NCBI RefSeq assembly: GCF_037975245.1
Contig: NC_092578.1
Location: 1,364,001-1,428,000 of the forward strand
Length of the DNA stretch: 64,000 nucleotides
Direction of reading: 5' to 3'
Source: Apostichopus japonicus
Taxonomy: Eukaryota > Echinodermata > Holothuroidea > Aspidochirotida > Stichopodidae
Shown: positions 40,101 to 47,563 of the stretch, piece after piece
How the letters are laid out: each line of letters begins with the position of its first letter
Numbering within the stretch: the first letter of the stretch is position 1
Notes under the pieces: model-generated
What the model was told of the DNA's origin: nothing
Seen by the model: only the letters and a program-made list of their open reading frames with translations
Database searches by the model: none
Translations under genes and position numbers: made by a program

Positions 40101-43100
40101 TATGGAGTAACTACTTCTGCAACTTTAACAAAATGCACTTTTACTACAAAAAAAAACATTAAACTCTCATGCAATATTTAGCCAACACTTCAATCTAACT
40201 ACAGAAAATATTTGTAATGTCAAGTCCTATCTGTTTACTTGTTACTTCATTCACCACGAAGGCTAAATGATGTTGTATGATTTGTTAAATAAGAGACCAA
40301 AAGACAGAAACTTTCAAAGTTCCAGCCGACTTTGCCTAATCAATGTTATACAGGCTGATTGTAATGATTTAAATAAACTGACTCTAGTAGACTAAAACGT
40401 ACACATAACACATATCTACATTTGAAAACAGTTTTCCTGGTCCACAGAGCATTCTGAATGAATGAACAAAACCACTGTACATTTTATCCCTTATCTTAAG
40501 ATGATGGTGATGTAATAATTGGCTGAACAACACCAATTTCTCAGGTTACAGAAGAAAATATCCTTTACTTTAAAACACCACCATAAACAAGAAATATGGG
40601 TCTTTGCAGAAGAAAAATATGTAAAAGACAAGTTGAGGGTACCTCACAAACATAAACTTAAAGTAGTAGAACTTATTTTATTCACAAAGGCCAGCTATAT
40701 TAAACTATGTCCATTACCCAGATACCTGAGTCAAGAACCTGGTTTAGTTCATTTTTCATATCAATGTAGCTTTCATAAGTTGTTGGAAGCTCCAAACACT
40801 GGCTGCAAGTGTGTGCGACTGGCCTGCGTGCAAAGCCATCCAAGAGATTGAATGAAACGTTTAACTGCGGGAATGACAAAACATCAGCCCCAGTCCAAAA
40901 GCGCAAAAACTTCTGAAGCTTGTCTTTCTCAAGGGATCGGATGTACTTCTTTAAGTAAGAAAATACCACATGTTGGCCTTCTGAAATATCTTGTGGGACT
41001 TTTATCCTGCTAATAACTTTCTGGGACGTTGGCATCATGTTTTTGTAGAGTTCACGCAGTTGTAATGGAGTTAGTTCTTCTCGCAAGGGCTCAAGAGTCT
41101 CTCGCATGCTGTCAGCTATGAACATTGGTTTCTGAATTATCTCTTTGTGCCCTATTTCATACAGGATTTGAGGCAAGTTGCGCTTCGTAACTAGAACTCG
41201 GCATCCGTAACCATCAAGAATATCAATCAGCTCATCATAACTAGCACCCTCTGGAAAGTGTGTAAGTGCTTCCACAATGACCATTTTCTCTGACACTGAT
41301 ATGTATTGCAAAAATGCATCCTTCATGTCCCCTTCACTCTTCCCAAATATGGCTTCTTCCATGAATGGGGGACTAAGAGACAATGGAAAGTACCTCATAT
41401 CTTTCCATCCTTTGGAAATTATGCGACCAACTGATTCCCAAGAATTTGCATCAAAGTCATGTCGTAATGAAGGAACTTTGAACTGGTCACCTGTTGAATA
41501 CTTTGCAAACTCCTCCCAAAAAGCTGTGAAGGCATCGGCATACACTCCGGACCCCTCTCCCAATTCAATTTCACCATTTGGCAGTACCATTCTTATCTCA
41601 ATTGCAGAATTTGGTACTTGTGGGTCTTTAAAGAACTCTATGAAGTCTTCAAAAACATGTGTTCTCCTGATTACAAATGTTTTTTTGGTGTGTTTATCAT
41701 CAATATGACTATCACTAGCAGCTAAAGCTGATGGTCGAAACACAATTGTGGGTGTTCCTGAAGGTAATTCATTGCTGGGATGGCCACTTAAATTAATTTC
41801 TGACTCTTCATAAGTCGTCAGATCACTTAGTTCAGTCATTACTTGTTGAGATGTACCAACCGTCACCTCACTGCCAACATCAGTCATCACATGAAGATCA
41901 ATGGCTGGAATTTCATCACCTGAATCATCGGACACATGGACAGTTTCATCTACATCTTGTACCTGGTCAGCTTCCTCAGAGGATGCTTCACCACTAGTTG
42001 ACTCGTCTCTTTCAATTTCTTTGGTAGATATGTACATTCTTAGGACACTCAATTTGGTGGTTTCGTACATCTCTTCAATTGTTGGATTGTTCACAAAGGG
42101 GAGCTTGCGAACATCCATCATCTCAAATTTAAAATCTGCTAGTGTTCCTTTAGGGGAAAGCCCGTCTGGGAAAAACAACTTCTTTGCCTCCTCTAACACA
42201 TGTGAAACATTCATGGCTTTTGGCATAATTAAACGTCGTATGCCACCACCGTTTTGTATACGTACTTGCTTGTATGTGTCCCCTTTGGACAAATGCAGCC
42301 ATCCAACATCAACCCTTCTTTCAGCTTTCGCAGCATTTTTGTTTCCTTGCATTCTGCTGGAACGGTGTGTAGAACCTTCAGTTGTTCTGTTTTCCCTTTG
42401 TCTTAGCCTCAACTTTTCTCGCAGCCTCTCCATTATTTTGTCCTTTCTGGTTGACATTTTCATCAGCAAACCCTTTAAAGAAATAATGCAACAAAAATAT
42501 AAACATCACTATCAAAATGTATTCATATTAAATGAATGCTTACTAAAACACACTCGTACATGTTGACTAATCAGTTTTTCATAATTGCAAAGCTATTACC
42601 AATAATGCCGGGTCAAACAATAATTCTGCCATGCACCTCCATTAATCAAATGTCTTTCATATAACACAATTTACATGAATACTTTGTAATTATCATGCTT
42701 TATGTACAGGACATCTGCACATGCCTATCTATATCACTGTTGGCAGATTGGTTGGGGGGGGGGGATCTTCCCTCGTGCAGGCCAGTCCACTATTAATGGC
42801 TTTTGAACTGTTTATTTCAGTAGGCTATTTTCTGAAAAAGTAGTAGTATATTAAAGGCTTCGTAATTGACGCACCCCCGTAATTGACGCACCTTCAATTA
42901 TTACTAGCAACGATACAGAAGGCCACCTAAACTTTTTGCAGTCAAGCAGAATTACATATTTCATGAGTTTGAATCCATTTCAGCTATTTGCTGACCAACT
43001 TGTGGTATTTTTTAAGCTTTAAACACCCTCCCCCCCAGTTTTACACATTTTTGGGACATTTGGAAATCTTACTCCCTAAAAATAACCAAAACTACTTCAA

Positions 43101-45473
43101 AATGATACCACTACTCTCTGGGACCTGACCTGTCTAAGCTTAGAGGTTCAGAGCATAGCAAACGGCATGCAAAGTCAATGGATGTATACTTAGGCGTACA
43201 ATACAGTTACGACGCATGTGTCAATTTAGGGGTATGAAAGAACTTGACACAGCAGACATTTTGTGGTCAAATTCTTCTCAATTGTACGTTGTGTAAGCAC
43301 AAAACAATAAATATTTTGAGATCATTACATTTCTAAGGAACTACACATATGAAAAGTGCATGCAGTTGAGTGATTTTGATGTTGACCGACATCGTCAATC
43401 CAATCCTTAAGTGCGTCAATTATGAGCCCACCATGCTACTACTAGTACTAGGCTAGGCCTAGCAATTGTTTAATAATGTGTTAAACTCGATCAGTCAAAT
43501 GCTAGGCCACGAAGCAGTGGTATGAATTCCCTCCCAATCTTGCTTCAACTTAGTAATGTATAGTGAAGTGTAGGCCATGGGTTTACTTTATTTCAACTAA
43601 ATCTAACTTTTGCTTTTATCATTCATGGTTAGGGCAGGCCCGGTAACAGCTGTTTGTAACGTTAGGCAACTTAGAGTTGTTCGTAGACCTATGACTAACT
43701 CTGAACATCCATGAAGCCGATGATCTAGGCTTAAAGTTAGTCTTTCTAACCAGAAAAGTAAAACTTTACATGTATAAATAACTTAACATGTTTCAAACGA
43801 ATACAACTTTAAACTTACATGGTAAAACTCACGCCGAAATACAAATGCATCACTGATGGCGTTCCTAATCCTACTGGCTATGCACACGTACGTACTTACT
43901 TCAATGACTGACTGTTCGGTAAGTGGAATATATCATGCGCTATGCGCTACTGTATATGTTGCACGTGCAGCGTGCACTGTGATGTGGTATTGTTCAGCGT
44001 TATTGTGTTGGAGTTCTCTCTTCATACCTTGCTCGTGCCCAGGCTTGGGTTTGGATAAATATATTCTTTACACTTCAATACTCGTGTGTGTTTTTTCGTC
44101 GTTCATCGCCTGGCGTAGACTAATCTGTTACGACAGATTAAATAATCTGTTACGACAGATTAAATAATCTGTTACGACAGATTAAATAATCTGTTACGAC
44201 AGATTAAATAATCTGTTACGACAGATTATATAATCTGTTACGACAGATTAAATAATCTGTTACGACAGATTAAATAATCTGTTACGACAGATTAAATAAT
44301 CTGTTACGACAGATTATATAATCTGTTACGACAGATTAAATAATCTGTTACGACAGATTAAATAATCTGTTACGACAGATTAAATAATCTGTTACGACAG
44401 ATTAAATAATCTGTTACGACAGATTAAATAATCTGTTACGACAGATTAAATAATCTGTTACGACAGATTAAATAATCTGTCACGACAGATTAATTCTTTG
44501 GTTGGATTTTTTTTTCTTTCACTTGTCAATTTTTTTTTCACGTATCAATTTTTCACTTGAATTTTTTTTTTTTTTACTTCAACTTTTTTTTTCACTATGG
44601 CCCTAATGGGCCATCGTACATTAACGTATCCTAAGTAAGATTTTTTAATACCCCTTGTGTTTACCAAAACAAAAAACGTTTTCTTCAATTTTCTCAGTTA
44701 CGTAAAACATCTATCCCTGGACCTCACCAGGGGCCCTAGGGCTGTTCAAAATTACGGCAACATAACTTCCTGCTACAGAAATCGAACCGAATCCCGAACT
44801 TGTTCGCATCAATATTGAAAGATGAGGTCTTGTGATGAATAAACTGACTTCATGTACAAAAGACATTAACGTATCCTAAGTAAGAATTTTTTAATACCCC
44901 TTGTGTTTACCAAAACAAAAACGTTTTCTTCAATTTTCTCAGTTACGTGTAACATCTATACCCTGGACCTCACCAGGGCCCTAGGGCGTCTTGGACCCCC
45001 AGCGGAGAAGCACAGTGCTGCGCGCGCGAATTTATTATGTGCCCCTCAGCCTGCACCTTTTTTCAGTGAAGACAGGGTTCTGATATGATGTTATATCAAG
45101 ATACGCAATCGTTTGAGCCGACGGTCAGTAAACTAAAGCCGGGCTTTAAAAGTTTGCCCACCGCTGGTATAACATAGAACTACAATGGAGATAGCGGAGT
45201 CCGCATAAGACGTATATAACAAGTTGCACAGAAAGCCCGATACCTAATGAAGTTTGCCTATATAACACTTGGACTTGTTAAACAGAAAGTTGTGTTTAAA
45301 AGTATAGTTCACCTCAGTTGTTTCTCTAAAGACAATTTATAAAGAACTATATTAACATTTCTCAAATATGTGGATGTAGTCTGATGCGGTCAATATGGCG
45401 AGTTGATAATGACAATCAATTCAGAAAATATGTGATATTTTAATAGTAGAAAAATCTTACCTTTTGTAGCCAT
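22111..45473 (-). CDS. BHMT: Betaine-homocysteine S-methyltransferase-like enzyme, 355 aa, seven exons
   Basis: Zinc-dependent methyltransferase that moves a methyl group to homocysteine, making methionine; betaine is the expected donor. Exons: 45461-45473, 30137-30327, 25045-25239, 24147-24258, 23408-23604, 23047-23128, 22111-22388. All phases agree and the product is 355 residues. The three zinc-binding cysteines are C216 (GLNCS) and C300/C301 (GLCCG), almost the same numbering as human BHMT (217, 299, 300). The N-terminal part with [14 protein letters not shown] and [13 protein letters not shown] matches the family. The C-terminus is about 50 residues shorter than vertebrate BHMT and ends soon after the cysteine pair, so the vertebrate oligomerisation tail is missing. 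The first exon encodes only MATK plus one base; it is supported by phase and by similarity to the K-K-G start of human BHMT, and is less certain than the rest. Intron 1 holds the 13 kb transposon. Confidence 0.9.
24405..24720. other. GC-rich low-complexity tract in BHMT intron 3
   Basis: Contains two AGTTTGCCCCC motifs (24416 and 24660) and C runs, and may be a worn repeat element. No terminal repeats or target duplication could be fixed. The 94-residue ORF here is not convincing. Confidence 0.35.
25407..27079. mobile_element. hAT-type element, 1,673 bp, TSD GTTTTAAC, with nested insertion
   Basis: Ends CAGTGGCTTCGCCAAGG and TTGACGCCACTG; flanking 8-mers GTTTTAAC at 25399-25406 and 27080-27087 are identical. 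The interior is G/C-run rich and is interrupted by a second element at 26292-26954. Several ORFs up to 135 codons are present, but none resembles a transposase. It lies in BHMT intron 2. Confidence 0.85.
26292..26954. mobile_element. hAT-type MITE nested in another MITE, 663 bp
   Basis: Starts CAGTGGCGGCGGAAC and ends GTTCCGCCGCGCCT. The 8-mers GGAGGGGG at 26284-26291 and 26955-26962 flank it; their low complexity makes the exact edge uncertain by a base. It lies inside the 25407-27079 element, so it arrived later. Confidence 0.7.
27150..28520. mobile_element. hAT-type element, 1,371 bp, TSD ATACTCAT, host of a foldback element
   Basis: Ends CAGTGGCGGCGCCAGG and TTGGCGCCGCCACTG; perfect 8-bp repeats ATACTCAT at 27142-27149 and 28521-28528. 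It is split by the foldback element 27480-28152. It lies in BHMT intron 2, 71 bp from the previous hAT element. Confidence 0.85.
27480..28152. mobile_element. Foldback element with 16-bp repeat TIRs, 673 bp, TSD CCTTTGCT
   Basis: Ends GGTTACATCTCTATGTTCC and, in reverse complement, GGTGACATCCCTATGTTCC. The 8-bp duplication CCTTTGCT is perfect (27472-27479 and 28153-28160). Inside the left end are nine copies of the 16-mer TCTCTATGTTCCGACG; inside the right end are three inverted copies (28098-28148). Between them the left half is rich in GACCAA plus T runs and the right half in GGTCC plus A runs, so the halves are worn inverted copies. No transposase is present; the 184-residue ORF is a repeat artefact. 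Confidence 0.85.
28980..29155 (-). mobile_element. tRNA-derived SINE
   Basis: The minus strand has an A-box-like GTGGTCAAGTAGTTAAGGC, B box GGTTCGAGTCC and then CCTTGGGCAAGGCACTTTATC, the same body motif as the SINE at 11296-11610. It lies in BHMT intron 2. Confidence 0.7.
29156..30136. other. BHMT intron 2, nothing recognised
   Basis: AT-rich sequence with no coding similarity, repeat array or element ends that I can define. The 88-codon ORF at 29210-29476 has no recognisable motif. Confidence 0.4.
30328..31475. other. Start of BHMT intron 1 before the transposon
   Basis: No exon or element recognised. A G run lies at about 31115-31130. Upstream of 31476 the sequence is unlike the sequence that flanks the right end of the transposon, so the tandem duplication starts at about 31476. 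Confidence 0.4.
31737..32202. repeat. Left subterminal array, about 21 copies of a 22-bp near-palindrome
   Basis: Unit TAATCTGTCGTAACAGATTA plus a 2-base spacer TT or TA. The arms TAATCTGT and ACAGATTA are perfect inverted repeats around CGTA. The outermost unit has CATG in the centre and is a perfect 20-bp palindrome. Copies with the TA spacer cluster at about 31970-32085, showing local homogenisation. Confidence 0.95.
32203..35135. other. Transposon interior before the integrase gene
   Basis: Apart from the hAT MITE at 33372-33746 and G runs near 32970 and 33860, I see no gene. The integrase promoter should lie near the end of this stretch, but no motif stands out. Confidence 0.4.
33372..33746. 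mobile_element. hAT-type MITE inside the transposon, 375 bp, TSD TCTACTTT
   Basis: Ends CAGTGGCGTAGGAAGG and GGTTCCTACGCCCTTG; perfect 8-bp repeats TCTACTTT at 33364-33371 and 33747-33754. It is a close relative, in reverse orientation, of the MITE at 46098-46464. It inserted after or together with the larger element's spread. Confidence 0.9.
35136..36966 (+). CDS. Transposon DDE integrase/transposase, 387 aa, two exons
   Basis: Exons 35136-35972 and 36640-36966 join in phase with a GT..AG intron; the stop is TAG. Residues 1-50 form an HTH-like region with [13 protein letters not shown]. An arginine-rich stretch lies at 110-122. The rve-type catalytic core gives D133 (WHIDSYDKL), D192 (RTDFGTEN) and E233 (NQRIECWWS), with 40 residues between the last two. 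[11 protein letters not shown] is the conserved strand after the first Asp. The second exon carries [19 protein letters not shown], a C-terminal part that in integrases binds DNA. It would cut and join the element's ends. It resembles the integrase-core proteins common in fish and cnidarian genomes. No frameshift or stop is seen, so it could be active. Confidence 0.9.
36967..40699. other. Transposon interior between integrase and HECT genes
   Basis: No coding exon recognised over 3.7 kb. AATAAA at 37761 could end the integrase transcript. A pair of hairpin repeats lies at 38082-38179 and a G run near 38480. The size of this non-coding stretch is not explained. Confidence 0.4.
38082..38179. 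repeat. Two direct copies of a small hairpin sequence
   Basis: Copy one (38082-38111) has GAGGACACT and its inverse AGTGTCCTC around ATGACTGACAAC. Copy two (38151-38179) has AGGACACTATGACTGACAG with AGTGTCTCC. Confidence 0.6.
40700..42463 (-). CDS. Transposon-borne HECT-domain E3 ubiquitin ligase-like protein, 587 aa
   Basis: A single open exon from ATG 42463 to the stop at 40700. An acceptor-like site lies just upstream and a donor GTAAGT near 43820, so a non-coding first exon is likely. Residues 1-45 are very basic ([18 protein letters not shown]). Next comes a small domain with [16 protein letters not shown] and [15 protein letters not shown], then an acidic Ser/Asp/Glu-rich linker. The HECT N-lobe starts near [11 protein letters not shown], with [19 protein letters not shown]. 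The C-lobe has [16 protein letters not shown] and [20 protein letters not shown]; the HTC cysteine, near residue 553, is the predicted ubiquitin acceptor. Such HECT proteins are frequent as unassigned genes in fish and invertebrates. Its job in the element is unknown: it may tag host repressors or the integrase. Confidence 0.87.
   Translation of the reverse strand: MKMSTRKDKIMERLREKLRLRQRENRTTEGSTHRSSRMQGNKNAAKAERRVDVGWLHLSKGDTYKQVRIQNGGGIRRLIMPKAMNVSHVLEEAKKLFFPDGLSPKGTLADFKFEMMDVRKLPFVNNPTIEEMYETTKLSVLRMYISTKEIERDESTSGEASSEEADQVQDVDETVHVSDDSGDEIPAIDLHVMTDVGSEVTVGTSQQVMTELSDLTTYEESEINLSGHPSNELPSGTPTIVFRPSALAASDSHIDDKHTKKTFVIRRTHVFEDFIEFFKDPQVPNSAIEIRMVLPNGEIELGEGSGVYADAFTAFWEEFAKYSTGDQFKVPSLRHDFDANSWESVGRIISKGWKDMRYFPLSLSPPFMEEAIFGKSEGDMKDAFLQYISVSEKMVIVEALTHFPEGASYDELIDILDGYGCRVLVTKRNLPQILYEIGHKEIIQKPMFIADSMRETLEPLREELTPLQLRELYKNMMPTSQKVISRIKVPQDISEGQHVVFSYLKKYIRSLEKDKLQKFLRFWTGADVLSFPQLNVSFNLLDGFARRPVAHTCSQCLELPTTYESYIDMKNELNQVLDSGIWVMDIV
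42857..43427. repeat. Possible MITE remnant with GTAATTGACGCAC ends
   Basis: Left GGCTTCGTAATTGACGCAC and right GTGCGTCAATTATGAGCC are inverted, about 570 bp apart, and the left motif is repeated once. No target duplication was found. It lies in the transposon, upstream of the HECT gene. Confidence 0.4.
44121..44492. repeat. Right subterminal array, about 17 copies of the 22-bp near-palindrome
   Basis: Unit TAATCTGTTACGACAGATTA plus spacer AA or TA, the reverse complement of the left array. The outermost unit has CACG in the centre. The two arrays face each other across 12 kb. Confidence 0.95.
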
Positions 45474-45589
45474 TCCGATAGCTGTGTAGCCGAAATCCCT
45501 TACTATTTGGAAATGGGTGTTACCTCCATGGTGTTACGTGATGCAACATGGCGATTTGCTTGCGACGTTTTCTTATTTCTCTGTATATA

Positions 45590-45960
45590 GAATAGTACGG
45601 AAGCGTAGAAGGGACATTGCATTGACGAGTGACCAACTTGACAATACGACAATTTTCTGCAAATTGACGAGTTGTCGAGACGGTAACGTGACAAAATTCA
45701 GAAAATTGACGTTTTGACGAGATCACGGATCTCGTCAATGCAGCAATTTTCTGCAAATTGACGAGTTGCACAGTTACTACCATCTCGACAAGATGACAAA
45801 ATTCAGAAAGTTGTCGTTTTGACGAGATATCGGATCTCGTCAATGCATCAATTTTCTGCAAATTGACGAGTTGCACACTTACTACGTATACCATCTCGAT
45901 AAGATGACAAAATTCAGAAAATTGATGCATTGACGAGATCCGGAATGCAATAGTCTTCTT
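45590..45960. repeat. About 100-bp tandem repeat, three copies, with internal inverted motifs
   Basis: AATTTTCTGCAAATTGACGAG recurs at about 45650, 45745 and 45850, each followed by a partly inverted partner TGACAAAATTCAGAAA. The hinges GACGAGATCACGGATCTCGTC and GACGAGATATCGGATCTCGTC are near-palindromes. The array starts about 120 bp upstream of the proposed BHMT start codon. The 154-codon minus ORF across it is a repeat artefact. Confidence 0.8.
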
Positions 45961-46097
45961 GTACTTAATAAGACAGATCCACATACCAAGTATGAAGTTA
46001 ATCCACCATTAACTTATTGAGTTTCCATGTTTACAAGCAAGAGTGACACACATATACGCCATCACCATCACATAGATTCCTTTTTCCTCTCGGCAAG

Positions 46098-46464
46098 CAA
46101 GGGCGTAGGAACCGGGGGCTGGGGGCGCCAGCCCCCCAGTGAAAAATATGGGGGGGGCGGAAGTATCATTCTGCCCCCCCCCCGCTCCGCAAGTCAGAAA
46201 ACCCCTTTTTCATTTCCAAATGAGAAAAAAATCTCACTTGGAGCACCAAATTACATTTAAGGTCAGGTGAAAATGAAAAATTCTTTACAAAATGGAGTGG
46301 GAGTTGAAGTGTGCTATATTGCACCAAATTGCATCTGAGGCCACCTGGGAATGCAAAAAAATTCCAAAGGGGAGGGGACACCCCCTCCCCTTAGACCCCT
46401 CCCCCAGGCCGGACATCAGTCTTCAGCCCCCCCCCCCACTCAAAAGTACCTTCCTACGCCACTG
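46098..46464. mobile_element. hAT-type MITE, 367 bp, TSD TCGGCAAG
   Basis: Ends CAAGGGCGTAGGAACC and CTTCCTACGCCACTG; perfect 8-bp repeats TCGGCAAG at 46090-46097 and 46465-46472. It is homologous along its length to the MITE at 33372-33746, in reverse orientation. Confidence 0.9.
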
Positions 46465-46472
46465 TCGGCAAG

Positions 46473-47563
46473 GAATCAAAAACAGCCAGGAGTGTCTTCT
46501 GTACAATGACCAGGTGAAGGGGAGGGGGGAGGGGTTGCATGAAGGGGCATGCTGGTATTTTGCCTAGGTAATGTTTGTCCTAACAATATTTGCAAGCAAT
46601 GCCATACATTAGTTACTGCCACTATGAATAATCAAGTCATCGATTTTGACTATACCTCTCATCATTTGAATTTCTAACTTGAAACGTTATCAAGATGTCC
46701 AATTTTGAGCCAAAAAAGAAAAAAAAACGAAACAAGAATTTTGTCATAAAACGTTGTTACGTTAGGATGAAAATGTTAAATTTCCATGTAAACATTGCAA
46801 ATTAACAGCCCAGTTCAATACTAAACCTATCATAGTGCTTTTTCTCTAATATAACATGTATGGCTTTGTGTCAAGCAGGACTTTTCCTGCCAAAAATACC
46901 CCTTATCCAAAGAAAAGTTTCCCATAGAGGAGGGGAACCCTTCCCTAAAACTTGGGCTTAGGTTGGTTATCAATTGAGTGCAGTGAAGATGAAATGAGGG
47001 TAAAGGAACTCTGCTCTTACTCTTATGCCACCGACTTGTGTGTCTTTTCCTCGTGAGAGGACACTCATGGTCAGCTAAAGCTGAACTCCAATCAAGTTGA
47101 ACACCTCCCTCAATTTTTTTTGAGAAAGTGATCAGTGTTGGATGGAGAAAATGCTCCAGTCATGTGGGAGAGACTACACTGTTAGATATCATGAGTGTCT
47201 GTGAATGGGGGAATGCAAGTAAACAAAAGGGTAATCCAAAAACACTAAGTCCATTACTTAACAGGGAATCTGCGCTTTATTCAGCCACAAATTCCTAGCA
47301 TATGGCCAAAACCAGAATTATGCCACTAAACATTCTGAACAACAGAAAAATTTGAATGGATATTTTATCATTTTTTCCCCTGTTCACTACAGGACCATCT
47401 CATTGTGAGATACTCTATTGGCTATTTCGACACAATGACTAAACAGAGTTTGAGAGATTGTTAGTTTGTCTGCTGGGAGAGTGCATGGTAATATCTGACC
47501 TGTGTCCGGAGAGTGCATGGTAATATCTGACACTGTGTCCATAACGAATGGTTTCAGTAAATC
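46473..47563. other. Intergenic region between BHMT promoter and BBS12 3' end
   Basis: No gene seen. A direct repeat GAGAGTGCATGGTAATATCTGA occurs twice at about 47481-47530. The region should include the BBS12 3' UTR. Confidence 0.4.

Larger units (their letters stand above)
31604..44618. mobile_element. 13,015 bp DNA transposon encoding a DDE integrase and a HECT ligase; TSD CATTAA
   Basis: Ends TACGATGGCCC and GGGCCATCGTA are perfect inverted repeats. Inverted homology continues for about 135 bp of A/T-run sequence, then into 22-bp repeat arrays. The 6-bp duplication CATTAA flanks it (31598-31603 and 44619-44624). Cargo is a DDE integrase (plus, 35136-36966) and a HECT-domain protein (minus, 40700-42463), convergent. 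A hAT MITE is nested at 33372-33746. Both genes are open, so the copy may be young. From memory, the IS3EU superfamily has 6-bp duplications and TA-pyrimidine ends, which fits, but this assignment needs a search. It lies in BHMT intron 1. Confidence 0.93.
31476..44986. repeat. Tandem duplication of about 245 bp, first copy split by the transposon
   Basis: Copy 1 is 31476-31603 plus 44619-44741, interrupted by the transposon. Copy 2 is 44742 to about 44986 and is uninterrupted. The 128 bp before the insertion point differ at only about three bases from 44742-44869. Copy 2 has a single CATTAA (44864-44869) where copy 1 has two flanking the element, so copy 2 is the empty site. Confidence 0.9.

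Noticed and set aside
41901-42566. 221-codon plus ORF (and 41277-41708)
   Set aside because: Both are antisense shadows of the HECT-protein exon.
45520-45984. 154-codon minus ORF
   Set aside because: It reads through the ~100-bp tandem repeat and shows only repeat-derived periodicity.
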